A DNA stretch of 64,000 bases from Bacteroidota bacterium (GTDB lineage: Bacteria; Bacteroidota; Bacteroidia; Bacteroidales; Prolixibacteraceae), in the NCBI GenBank assembly GCA_023251455.1, contig JAHEYT010000024.1, positions 1-64,000 on the forward strand, given 5' to 3'. The notes under the pieces are model-generated. The model was given only the letters and a program-made list of their open reading frames with translations, ran no database searches and was not told where the DNA came from. Every line of letters starts with the position of its first letter. The stretch's first letter is position 1. The position numbers and the translations under genes are program-made. This document shows positions 47,557 through 57,070 of the stretch, in pieces.

Positions 47557-49995
47557 ATGAAATTCGGACATTTCGACGATCAGAATAGAGAATATGTAAT
47601 TACCGATCCAAAAACTCCCTGGCCCTGGATCAATTACCTCGGCAATGAAGATTTTTTCTCCCTGATCTCAAATACCGCCGGCGGATATACCTTTTACAAA
47701 GATGCCAAGTTCCGTCGCCTGACCCGCTACCGCTACAACAATGTTCCGATGGACAGCGGTGGCAAATATTTCTATATCAAAGATGGTGATACCACCTGGT
47801 CGCCGGGTTGGAAACCCTGCAAAACAGAACTCGACAACTACGAGTGCCGTCACGGGATGAACTATACTTCAATCAAAGGAGAGAAGAATGGAGTTTCAGC
47901 CACTGCACTGTATTTTGTTCCGCTAAAGACTTGGGCTGAGGTTCAGAAACTGACCCTAACCAATAACTCCAAGGAAGTCAAAAAGCTGAAAATTTTTTCG
48001 TTTGTGGAATGGTGCTTGTGGAATGCCGCAGCTGATATGGAAAATTTCCAGCGTAACTTTTCGACCGGCGAAGTTGAGATTGAAGATTCGGTTATTTACC
48101 ACAAAACGGAATACAAAGAGCGCCGCGACCATTTTGCTTATTATTCGGTAAATGTTCTGGTTCAGGGATTCGATACCGACCGGGAATCATTCTTCGGATT
48201 GTACAATGGCTTTGACGAACCTCAGGTTGTTGCTGAAGGAAAATCGCGCAATACCGAGGCTCACGGCTGGTCGCCAATTGCTTCGCATTATCTGGAAGTG
48301 GAATTGCAGCCCAGCGAAACCAAAGAATTCGTTTTCGTTTTGGGTTATGTCGAAAACAAGGAAGACGAAAAATGGGAATCGAAAAACATCATCAACAAGA
48401 CCAAAGCGAAAGAAACGATTGCCAAATTCGATACTGTTGCCAAAGTTGATGCTGCCTTGGCCGAATTGCGCGAATATTGGGACAATCTGCTGAGTGTTTA
48501 CACGGTAGATTCAGGCGACGACAAACTCGACCGGATGGTAAACATCTGGAACCAGTACCAGTGCATGATTACCTTCTGCTTCTCGCGTTCTGCGTCATAT
48601 TTCGAAAGCGGTATCGGTCGTGGAATGGGATTCCGCGATTCGAACCAGGACTTAATTGGATTCGTTCACCAGATTCCGGAACGTGCCCGCGAACGCATCA
48701 TCGACATTGCCTCGACCCAATTTCAGGATGGAGGCTGCTACCACCAGTATCAACCCTTGACGAAGAAAGGGAACAACGACATCGGCGGTGGATTTAACGA
48801 TGACCCGATGTGGCTAATTTTAGGAACCGTAAGTTACATCAAAGAAACAGGCGATTTTGGTATCCTGACCGAAATGGTGCCATTTGACAATGATATGTCG
48901 GTTGCCCGCACGCTTTTTGAGCATTTAACCGTTTCGTTCGATCACGTGGTAAACAACCTCGGACCTCACGGATTGCCACTCATTGGCCGTGCCGACTGGA
49001 ACGACTGCCTCAACCTGAACTGTTTCTCGAACGACCCAAATGAATCATTCCAGACCACTGAAAATAAGACTGAAGGTACAAAAGCGGAATCACTCATGAT
49101 TGCCGGATTATTTGTCATCTATGGCCGCGATTATGTGACTTTGTGTACAAAACTTGGACTGACAGAAGAAGTTGCCCGTGCACAATCGCACATTGATGCA
49201 ATGATCGAAGCGGTGAAAAAATACGGTTGGGATGGCGATTGGTTCATCCGTGCTTACGACTATTACGGAAACAAAATCGGTAGCAACGAAAACGAGGAAG
49301 GTAAAATCTTTATCGAATCGAACGGTTGGTGCACTATGGCCGGGATTGGCAAAGAAGAAGGCCTTTGCGAAAAAGCTTTGGATTCAGTGAAAGACCGCCT
49401 CGATTGCGAACACGGAATTGTGCTCAACAATCCTGCCTTTACAAAATACTACATCGAATACGGCGAAATTTCGAGTTATCCTGCTGGTTACAAGGAAAAT
49501 GCCGGAATTTTCTGCCACAACAACCCGTGGATCATGATTGGCGAAACGGTGGTTGGCAATGGAAACCGGGCATGGGAATATTACCGGAAGATTTGTCCGT
49601 CGTACCTGGAAGAGGTCAGCGAATTGCACAAAACGGAACCATACGTATATGCACAAATGATTTCAGGGAAAGACGCATTTAAGCCGGGCGAAGCCAAAAA
49701 TTCCTGGTTAACCGGAACTGCTTCATGGAATTTCTACGCCATTACTCAGTTCATCCTGGGCATTCAGCCCGATTACGATGGATTGCTTGTAGATCCGTGT
49801 ATTCCAAACGACTGGAAAGGCTTTAAAGTAAGCCGCAAATTCAGGGGAGCCGAGTATCATATTGAGGTTCAGAATCCGAATGGCATTTCGAAAGGCGTGA
49901 AAGAAATAATCGTTGATGGCCAATCACAAGCTTCGAACCTGATTCCGCTTTTTGAAGATGGAGAAGAACATTCAGTAATTGTTAGTATGGGTTAA
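47557..49995 (+). CDS. GH94 glycoside phosphorylase (cellobiose/chitobiose phosphorylase-like)
   Basis: 812 aa; [55 protein letters not shown]. Confidence 0.94.
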   Translation: MKFGHFDDQNREYVITDPKTPWPWINYLGNEDFFSLISNTAGGYTFYKDAKFRRLTRYRYNNVPMDSGGKYFYIKDGDTTWSPGWKPCKTELDNYECRHGMNYTSIKGEKNGVSATALYFVPLKTWAEVQKLTLTNNSKEVKKLKIFSFVEWCLWNAAADMENFQRNFSTGEVEIEDSVIYHKTEYKERRDHFAYYSVNVLVQGFDTDRESFFGLYNGFDEPQVVAEGKSRNTEAHGWSPIASHYLEVELQPSETKEFVFVLGYVENKEDEKWESKNIINKTKAKETIAKFDTVAKVDAALAELREYWDNLLSVYTVDSGDDKLDRMVNIWNQYQCMITFCFSRSASYFESGIGRGMGFRDSNQDLIGFVHQIPERARERIIDIASTQFQDGGCYHQYQPLTKKGNNDIGGGFNDDPMWLILGTVSYIKETGDFGILTEMVPFDNDMSVARTLFEHLTVSFDHVVNNLGPHGLPLIGRADWNDCLNLNCFSNDPNESFQTTENKTEGTKAESLMIAGLFVIYGRDYVTLCTKLGLTEEVARAQSHIDAMIEAVKKYGWDGDWFIRAYDYYGNKIGSNENEEGKIFIESNGWCTMAGIGKEEGLCEKALDSVKDRLDCEHGIVLNNPAFTKYYIEYGEISSYPAGYKENAGIFCHNNPWIMIGETVVGNGNRAWEYYRKICPSYLEEVSELHKTEPYVYAQMISGKDAFKPGEAKNSWLTGTASWNFYAITQFILGIQPDYDGLLVDPCIPNDWKGFKVSRKFRGAEYHIEVQNPNGISKGVKEIIVDGQSQASNLIPLFEDGEEHSVIVSMG

Positions 49996-50018
49996 ATAGT
50001 TTTTTTTGAGTTGTATGA

Positions 50019-50050
50019 AGCCTGATGCATAATTTGCATCGGGCTTTTTT
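50019..50050 (+). terminator. Rho-independent terminator after GH94 gene
   Basis: AGCCTGATGCA-TAATT-TGCATCGGGCTTTTTT. Confidence 0.8.
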
Positions 50051-50259
50051 ATGCCCTGAGGTAAATAACTGCTAATATTTACGACCTCATTCCGCATTGC
50101 TAAACAACTCCTTACTACAGAACATCAGCCATTTAATACAAATAATCAACTTCATATTTTATAAACTATTTAAGTACATTTCAGGTATAAAAACCTGTAA
50201 ATGGTATATATTTTGTGGCGACATAAATCGTAAATAAAAGTATAAAGGAGGACAGAAAA

Positions 50260-50718
50260 ATGAAAAATCTGATGAATTTAAAGCACGTGATTTTCTTATT
50301 TATTCTGGTTTCTGGAGGTGCACTTTTACACAGCTGTGCAGTGTATAGTCCTGAAGTTAAGCCTGTGACTCTACCTGATATTGTGCAGATGAGTAAAGAC
50401 AAAGTGTCATCAAAGAATATTATCAATGAAATAAAGAAATCACACACAGCTTATACGCTAAAAGCAAGTGAATATGCTAAGCTTCAGCAGCAAGGTGTAG
50501 CCGATTCGGTTGTGAATTACATGCTAAAGACCCATATCAATTTAATTCAGTACAATTCACAAATGTGGGATTCATACTACTGGTCGCCTTGGTACAGAGG
50601 ATACTGGTATGGTGGGTTTGGCTATGGTTGGCCTTATAGTTACTGGGGGTGGCGTACGGGACCGACCATTATCCACCTGAATGGCGGTGGACACGAACAC
50701 CACGGTAGAGTAAAATAA
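50260..50718 (+). CDS. Small lipoprotein with aromatic/Gly/His-rich C-terminus
   Basis: 152 aa; lipobox LLHSCAV; C-terminal YWSPWYRGYWYGGFGYGWPYSYWGWRTG. Confidence 0.75.
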   Translation: MKNLMNLKHVIFLFILVSGGALLHSCAVYSPEVKPVTLPDIVQMSKDKVSSKNIINEIKKSHTAYTLKASEYAKLQQQGVADSVVNYMLKTHINLIQYNSQMWDSYYWSPWYRGYWYGGFGYGWPYSYWGWRTGPTIIHLNGGGHEHHGRVK

Positions 50719-50829
50719 TCCAGGATTAAACAGCGCCGTACACTTTTTGTAGTAACAAGAAGAAAGTATCGCGGCAACTTTTAGTTAGGGTTTCGACTCG
50801 CACGAAACCCAAAGCGAATGATTATGCAA

Positions 50830-52140
50830 TTAAATTTCCGTTACCCGTACTTTTTTACTTTTCAATTTGCTGTTGTCTACCAGTTTAATCAGCCGATTCA
50901 CTTCGGAAGCCTGAACCGCAACAAAAGCACAATCAGTCTTTATTTCAATGGTTCCGAGCTGATCCGAACTGAGTTTGCCCTGTTTCATAAATAAACCGGC
51001 AATGTCACCTTTCGAGATTTTGTCTTTTCGCCCTCCGGAAACAAACAAAGTTTTCCAGATGGAAGGCGATGGAATCGGCGCTTTTTGTATTTCTTCAATT
51101 TCCGCGTTTTCGACAAAATCCGGCAGATTTTCGTTTTTCCCTTTGATAACATACGCTGTTCCATCATTGAACATCCGGGCCGTGCGGCCATTCCGGTGAG
51201 TAAATTCGTGGGCCCTTAGCGGAAGTTGAAAATGAATAATAAATTTAATCTCCGGAACGTCAATTCCACGTGCAGCTAAGTCAGTGGCAACAATCAACTG
51301 GTGAGTCCCATTCCGGAATTTGATGAGCGCCCGTTCCCGGTCTTTTTGCTCCATTCCTCCGTAAAATAATCCGTGTCCGATGTTGTGGTAGTTGAGAAAG
51401 TCGCTGACATCCTGAATGGTATCTTTGAAATTGCAAAACACGATTCCGGGCTGATTCCCTAAGTGACAAAGCAATTCGGCCAGCGTTTCCAACTTATCAG
51501 GTGAATTAGAAAGTATTGTTTTTACTTTGAGCTGTAAATTTCCCTCATGCAAATAATCAATGACAATTGGATCCGACAAACCAACAAACTTCGGAATCTC
51601 TACTTCCTGAGTGGCTGAAGTCAATATCTTCTTCTGAACCTTCGGCAATAATGCCAGTATTTCTTTCATTTCAACTTCAAACCCGATTTCCAGCGATTTG
51701 TCGAATTCATCGAGTACCAATGTGGTAATAAAATCCGGAGAAAAATTTTCCCTTCGCAAATGATCGGCAATCCGTCCGGGAGTACCGATTAAAATGGCTG
51801 GGCGGTGTTTAATTTCCGTTTTGTCTTTCGAACCGGCTCTTCCGCCATAAACTGCATTAGCTTTGTAACCCGATCCCATTTCGCGGATCACCTGCTCGAT
51901 TTGAATGGCCAATTCGCGTGAAGGTACAACAATCAGAACCTGAACTTCGGGGCAATTAATATCCAGTTCGGCGATAATTGGCAACAGAAAAGCCAGGGTT
52001 TTACCAGTTCCTGTAGGGGAAAGTAATACTATTTCAGGATTGGAAAGAATAACTTCCTGAGCCTCTTCCTGCATGGCATTGAGGTTTTCGATGCTCAGTT
52101 TCTCCAGAATGTTCGTTTGATTTTTAATCGGACTTGTCAT
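50830..52140 (-). CDS. DEAD/DEAH-box RNA helicase with DbpA-like C-terminal domain
   Basis: 436 aa; SPTGTGKTLAF, LVLDEFDKSLE, TSATQ, ATDLAARGIDVPEI; RNA-binding-like C-terminus. Confidence 0.92.
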   Translation of the reverse strand: MTSPIKNQTNILEKLSIENLNAMQEEAQEVILSNPEIVLLSPTGTGKTLAFLLPIIAELDINCPEVQVLIVVPSRELAIQIEQVIREMGSGYKANAVYGGRAGSKDKTEIKHRPAILIGTPGRIADHLRRENFSPDFITTLVLDEFDKSLEIGFEVEMKEILALLPKVQKKILTSATQEVEIPKFVGLSDPIVIDYLHEGNLQLKVKTILSNSPDKLETLAELLCHLGNQPGIVFCNFKDTIQDVSDFLNYHNIGHGLFYGGMEQKDRERALIKFRNGTHQLIVATDLAARGIDVPEIKFIIHFQLPLRAHEFTHRNGRTARMFNDGTAYVIKGKNENLPDFVENAEIEEIQKAPIPSPSIWKTLFVSGGRKDKISKGDIAGLFMKQGKLSSDQLGTIEIKTDCAFVAVQASEVNRLIKLVDNSKLKSKKVRVTEI

Positions 52141-52468
52141 CCGGCAAAGGTACAGTTAATTAAATTGCCCCATGGTGTTTAAATATTGAGATTCACTCGT
52201 TCTATGTGAGTTGGTGTAGAACGTTAAATTAACAAGGGAGAAACTTCAGGGTAAATTTGCCTTCAAAACAAAGGACGAAGGATATTGATTCAAGATATAT
52301 CGCTATTTTTTCATCCTTATTTTCCTCAGCGGCACTGGTAATTCAACTGTGTTACCGGGGATTTTCCTGACATTCAGGAATATTATGCCTAATGTTTAAA
52401 AAAAAGTAAATTGTTAACTCAATTTTTAATAATTTTGTGAATACTTTTCCACTTTAGATTAATCCACT

Positions 52469-52849
52469 ATGGAATACAACTTTATCGGCAAAACCATTTT
52501 AATTGCTGAAGACGAAGCCGTCAGTCGTTTTCTGTTTGAAAAAGCTTTAAAGAAGACTAAGGCGAATCTTTTCTTTGTGAAAAATGGAGTAGAAGCAGTG
52601 GAAATGATTAAGGAAAACACGGAAATTGATGCTGTAATCATGGATATCAGGTTACCTCTGATGGATGGACTTGAAGCGACATCTATAATAAAAAAATTAA
52701 TTCCTGAGATGCCGATCATAATTCAATCTGCTTATGCGATGCAATCGACCAAGGAAGAAGCCATTGAAAGCGGTTGCGACGATTTTATAACCAAACCGAT
52801 TAAAGTAGAAACTTTACTTGCTATTCTCCACCGACACCTGATCTATTAA
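52469..52849 (+). CDS. Single-domain response regulator (receiver only)
   Basis: 126 aa; ILIAEDEAVSRFL...AVIMDIRLPLMDGLEA...ITKPI. Confidence 0.93.
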   Translation: MEYNFIGKTILIAEDEAVSRFLFEKALKKTKANLFFVKNGVEAVEMIKENTEIDAVIMDIRLPLMDGLEATSIIKKLIPEMPIIIQSAYAMQSTKEEAIESGCDDFITKPIKVETLLAILHRHLIY

Positions 52850-52870
52850 TCATCGGCAAATCAATATTCC

Positions 52871-53236
52871 TTATCCGATAGGTGGATAAAAGGCATCTTT
52901 GAAATGCTCAATTTCAAATCCCCTGTTCTGGAAGATGATCGATATTACATCAAACCGGGTATCTAAATTAATATCTTTCAACTGAATATAGGCTTCAGCA
53001 GCATTCACCAGAAAACGAATTTTCTTGTTCGAAACTGCTTCCGACGGATGCTCGTATGAATCCGTTCCACGGGCTTTCACTTCCACAATAACCAGTTCGT
53101 TACCATCTTTTGCAATGATATCGATTTCAAGATGATGCGAAAACCAGTTCACTTCCAGGATTTCGTATCCAAGTGATCGGAGGTGTTCAACCGCTAGCTC
53201 CTCACCTTTTCGTCCGAGTTCGTGCCCTTTACTCAT
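52871..53236 (-). CDS. YraN/UPF0102 family endonuclease-like protein
   Basis: MSKGHELGRKGEELAVEHLRSLGYEILEVNW...HLEIDIIAKDGNELVIVEVKAR. Confidence 0.9.
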   Translation of the reverse strand: MSKGHELGRKGEELAVEHLRSLGYEILEVNWFSHHLEIDIIAKDGNELVIVEVKARGTDSYEHPSEAVSNKKIRFLVNAAEAYIQLKDINLDTRFDVISIIFQNRGFEIEHFKDAFYPPIG

Positions 53237-54138
53237 AGCTGAATCCGTTTTAACGTGCAAGTTTCTCCTACTTCCATCTTATAATTGGCACCTAGCACTA
53301 AAGACAGGTTTTTGGGAATATGTCCTGATGGGAAATCAAAACACACAGGAAAATGACAACCGTCGACTGCTTCCCGAATGATTTCGTAAGCCGATTTTCC
53401 ATATGGACTTTCATTGTCCTGCATTTCGGTAAAACCACCCACAACAAGTCCGGCCAATTCGTTCATCTGTCCCGATAGTCTGAAATTCTGCATCATCCGG
53501 TCGAGGTGATAGAGGTATTCCGATAAATCTTCGATCAACAGGATTTTACCTTTGGTATCCAATTGCCAGGGTGTACCCTGAAGACTATAAAGCAGCGATA
53601 AATTACCGCCAACCAGTTCACCGGAACAGCTCCCTTTAAAATTCAATGCATGAGATTCAAATTTCACCTCTGAATTTCCGGAGGTAAGCACTTCCATTAA
53701 GCTGTGGAAGCTTTTGGTAATTTTCTTGTTTTCCAGGAAGAAGGCTGGCATTGCACCGTGAATACTGGCCAATTCAAGCTTATTCAGTACCGAATGAAAC
53801 ACGGTGATATCGCTGAATCCGACCAACCATTTTGGACTTTTCAGTAAAGGTGAAAAGTCGAGTTTTTCGATTATCCGAACAGAGCCGTAACCGCCACGCG
53901 CACAAATTATAGCCTTGGTTTGAGGATCATTTATCGCTTCCTGAAAATCGGCAGCCCGTTGCTGGTCATTACCCGCATATTGAAAATGGCGATCGAAAAC
54001 ATGTTTGCCAAGAATTACTTCATATCCAACATCCTGCAACAACTCAATTCCCGGAAGCACCTTTTCTTTCGAAACTTTACCGGCGGGAGCTACAATTCGG
54101 ATGCGATCGCATTTTTGAAGGTATTCAGGAAAAATCAT
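53233..54138 (-). CDS. LD-carboxypeptidase (peptidase S66)
   Basis: RIRIVAPAGKVSKE; AIICARGGYGSVRI; SDITVFHSVLNK. Confidence 0.92.
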   Translation of the reverse strand: MIFPEYLQKCDRIRIVAPAGKVSKEKVLPGIELLQDVGYEVILGKHVFDRHFQYAGNDQQRAADFQEAINDPQTKAIICARGGYGSVRIIEKLDFSPLLKSPKWLVGFSDITVFHSVLNKLELASIHGAMPAFFLENKKITKSFHSLMEVLTSGNSEVKFESHALNFKGSCSGELVGGNLSLLYSLQGTPWQLDTKGKILLIEDLSEYLYHLDRMMQNFRLSGQMNELAGLVVGGFTEMQDNESPYGKSAYEIIREAVDGCHFPVCFDFPSGHIPKNLSLVLGANYKMEVGETCTLKRIQL

Positions 54139-54222
54139 TAGTGAGTTGTTAAATTCCAGGAGAATCAAATGTCGTGAAAAAAGTATTGTCAGGCAAACTA
54201 TTCGTTACCTGATTTAGAAAAA

Positions 54223-54254
54223 GCAACGACGACCTGTTTCCAGATCGTCGTTGC
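54223..54254 (-). terminator. Terminator downstream of mscL
   Basis: GCAACGACGA / TCGTCGTTGC followed on the minus strand by CTTTTTC. Confidence 0.75.
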
Positions 54255-54275
54255 ATCTATATCAAATGATATGTG

Positions 54276-54704
54276 TTATTTATTCTTCAGAATGTCTCTG
54301 ATCTCAGCAAGCAACAATTCTTCTTTAGTAGGTGGTGGTGGAGCTGGAGCCTCAACAGGTGCAGCCACTTCCTTTTTCTTCATGCTGTTCATGCCTTTTA
54401 TCATCATGAAAATGGCAAAAGCAATAATCAGAAAATCGACCAAGGCCTGTACAAAATTACCGTAATTGATTGAAACAGCTTGTTTCGTGATTACTCCGGC
54501 AGCATCAACGACGGGATCTGTCAGCAAAATTTTGAGATCGGTAAATTTAACACCGCCCAACAGAAGGCCTATTGGAGGCATAATTACATCGGCAACAACC
54601 GAACTTACTATTTTCCCGAAAGCACCACCAATGATGATACCCACTGCCAAATCGACGACATTACCGCGCATGGCAAATTCCTTGAATTCCTTCGCTAGAC
54701 TCAT
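54276..54704 (-). CDS. mscL: Large-conductance mechanosensitive channel
   Basis: 142 aa; [40 protein letters not shown]. Confidence 0.97.
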   Translation of the reverse strand: MSLAKEFKEFAMRGNVVDLAVGIIIGGAFGKIVSSVVADVIMPPIGLLLGGVKFTDLKILLTDPVVDAAGVITKQAVSINYGNFVQALVDFLIIAFAIFMMIKGMNSMKKKEVAAPVEAPAPPPPTKEELLLAEIRDILKNK

Positions 54705-54767
54705 AATGCTAAAGTTTTAGTTTTTTTAAAATAGAACTATTTAACATGCTAAAATGTTCAGATAAAT

Positions 54768-55727
54768 TTAGTTTTCCTTTAGATATCTTTCAGGATTATA
54801 AATTACGGATAATTTCTGAGAAAAAATATCGATCTCGAATTTATTATCGCCTAAGGTCTCACCATCAGCTTCTCCTGCAATATTATGAGCTGAACTGATT
54901 GATATGTTTTTCGCCTGAAAAGTCGAAACACGATAGTCGTTCACATATTTGCCTGAATACAATCCTGCCAGATTACGAAGTATTCCAAACAGTCCGATTT
55001 TCCGGATAATAGATACCTGAAAAAGCCCATTATCTGGAACAGCTTCTGGCGCCTGCATCATCCCTCCTCCATTGTATTTCCCAATACCAATACTGACCGA
55101 AAAAATCAGCTCATCGATCTCCTGTCCATCAATTGTAACGTGGGTTTTAGCCGTTTGATAATTCAAAAAACTTGAACCGAGTGCTTGAAGGTAAAGTGTA
55201 ATTCCGGTTCGCCCTTTATTTTTGAGACGATTGGTTTTTTCAGCTACCATCGCATCGAAACCGAAACCGGCCATGTTTGCGAAATAGCAGGTCTTCTTCA
55301 CATCATCTTCAGCAAAAATGATCCGGCCTACATCCTGACGCATAACTTTTTCCTGTTTGAGAACTTTAATGGCTTCTTTGTAGTAGTTCGGAATCCCAAA
55401 GGTTTTAATCCAGTCATTTCCAGTCCCAACCGGAATCATTCCAACTGTAATTTCTTCTGGAGGACAAACTGTTTGTTTAAAAATACCGTTTACAACTTCA
55501 TTCAAACTACCATCACCTCCGGCAATAATAAGCTTGCGAAAACCCTTATCAATGGCATCAATGGTTAATTGAATGATGTGTTTCGGGAATTCTGAAACCG
55601 CTAATTCATAATGAAAATCAACTTTGGTAAGCCTTTTGAGTATTTCCGCCTGATCTTTTTTGCCCCGGCCCGATCCGGCATGAGGATTCAGAATAACAAA
55701 CCACTTTTTTTGCAACGGTTTTTCCAT
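54768..55727 (-). CDS. Diacylglycerol kinase/YegS-like lipid kinase
   Basis: 319 aa; FVILNPHAGSGRG; IIAGGDGSLNEVVNGI; PVGTGNDWIKTF. Confidence 0.93.
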   Translation of the reverse strand: MEKPLQKKWFVILNPHAGSGRGKKDQAEILKRLTKVDFHYELAVSEFPKHIIQLTIDAIDKGFRKLIIAGGDGSLNEVVNGIFKQTVCPPEEITVGMIPVGTGNDWIKTFGIPNYYKEAIKVLKQEKVMRQDVGRIIFAEDDVKKTCYFANMAGFGFDAMVAEKTNRLKNKGRTGITLYLQALGSSFLNYQTAKTHVTIDGQEIDELIFSVSIGIGKYNGGGMMQAPEAVPDNGLFQVSIIRKIGLFGILRNLAGLYSGKYVNDYRVSTFQAKNISISSAHNIAGEADGETLGDNKFEIDIFSQKLSVIYNPERYLKEN

Positions 55728-55851
55728 ACCCGTAAATTGAGTTGATCAACAGGCATTCAAGATAGAGAAAAAAGTGATTATTAATCCGTCGCAGGCTGAA
55801 ACAAAAAAGTATCAGCCGTGGTATTACAGATATGAAAACTGAAACTGAATA

Positions 55852-56505
55852 CTAGCCAAGCAGCAGCTCTGCCAATTCATCCACAGAATCGACCAGGTAA
55901 TTCGGGCTGTAACTACTCAACGATTCAGCAGTTCCAAATCCATAGCCTACGGCAATGCTCGAAATCTCGTTCTCTTTGGCGCCAATCAGGTCGTAATGAG
56001 TATCGCCCACCATAACTACAGAACCCGAAGCAGGAATTCTGTTTCGTTCCAGGAGCTGTTCTATGAGCAGGCCTTTTCCTGAGTGCTTCCCGGTAGCCTC
56101 AGCGCCTTGCAGATCGTCGAGATACCGATCGAATTCAAAATGCCGCATAATCATTTTGGCATATTTCTCCAATTTCGAGGTAACTACATAAACACGTTTC
56201 CCCGACAAATGCAACTCTTCCAGCAATTCGCTTATTCCCTGATATGGTTCGTTTTCGAACAAACCTTTTTCGCCAAAATAAGTCCGGAAATGCTCAACAG
56301 CCAGATTTGTGTCTCGTTCATTCATCCCAAACAGGTTTTTCAAACCATCCTGAATTGGCGGGCCAACAAAACGTTCGAGAATTTCGTCACTGTAACCGTC
56401 AATATGCATTTGACGGAGGGCATATTTCAGCGAATTGCCGATACCCAACCGTGGATTGGTCAGTGTTCCGTCGAGATCGAAAAGGACGTGCGTGAATTGG
56501 GGCAT
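55852..56505 (-). CDS. HAD-family hydrolase (phosphoglycolate phosphatase-like)
   Basis: 217 aa; LFDLDGTLTNP; VVTSKLEKYA; MVGDTHYDLIGAKEN. Confidence 0.92.
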   Translation of the reverse strand: MPQFTHVLFDLDGTLTNPRLGIGNSLKYALRQMHIDGYSDEILERFVGPPIQDGLKNLFGMNERDTNLAVEHFRTYFGEKGLFENEPYQGISELLEELHLSGKRVYVVTSKLEKYAKMIMRHFEFDRYLDDLQGAEATGKHSGKGLLIEQLLERNRIPASGSVVMVGDTHYDLIGAKENEISSIAVGYGFGTAESLSSYSPNYLVDSVDELAELLLG

Positions 56506-56660
56506 AAAATAAGTTTCAAATTCAAAATTCCAAGTTTCAAGTCTGCTCAGAAATAAAGAGTTCCGCCTTGTATAATCAGTATGAAAAAGCCTTCCAGTGG
56601 AAGTTTAATGTCCAATTCCCCGATACCAAATTCTTGGACCTTGGAATTAGAAACCTTAAA

Positions 56661-56969
56661 CTATTCCTCCTCTGGATTCAGGTTAATAAAGATGCGTTTT
56701 TTGGTGCGGCTGGCGGCTTTTGCCTTTTCTTCCAGAAGATCGTAGTCAGCTTTTCGGCTCATTATAAATTCGTTATAAGCTTCTTCCGACGACCACTCAT
56801 CAATCACCAGAAAGATTCCATCGCCCTCGCCACTTTCGAGCACATCGGTTCCTTGATATTCGGGCGACTTACCAAAAAATTTCACCCATTCGCCTTTTGC
56901 GTCGTAAAACTGCTCGAATTTTTCGCGTTCCTTAAATTTTACTTTCAATTCCCAAATAACCTGAAACAT
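56661..56969 (-). CDS. Antibiotic biosynthesis monooxygenase (ABM)-like domain protein
   Basis: 102 aa ferredoxin-like fold pattern VIWELKVKFKEREKFEQFY. Confidence 0.65.
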   Translation of the reverse strand: MFQVIWELKVKFKEREKFEQFYDAKGEWVKFFGKSPEYQGTDVLESGEGDGIFLVIDEWSSEEAYNEFIMSRKADYDLLEEKAKAASRTKKRIFINLNPEEE

Positions 56970-57070
56970 AGCGTATCGTTTTAGAGGTCAGCAAAGATGA
57001 AGAAAATTCCGGAGCAGGCAAAAAGAGAAGACCGATTATTCTGCCACCGCCAATGACTCTTTAAGTCGAG

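Noticed and set aside
50830-52140. Degenerate helicase because motif II reads DEFD rather than DEAD
   Set aside because: All other helicase motifs are intact and the variation at this position alone is not evidence of inactivation.
52469-52849. Partner regulator of the 41316-43301 kinase
   Set aside because: That kinase has its own adjacent OmpR-type regulator; the single-domain receiver is about 9 kb away and on the other strand.
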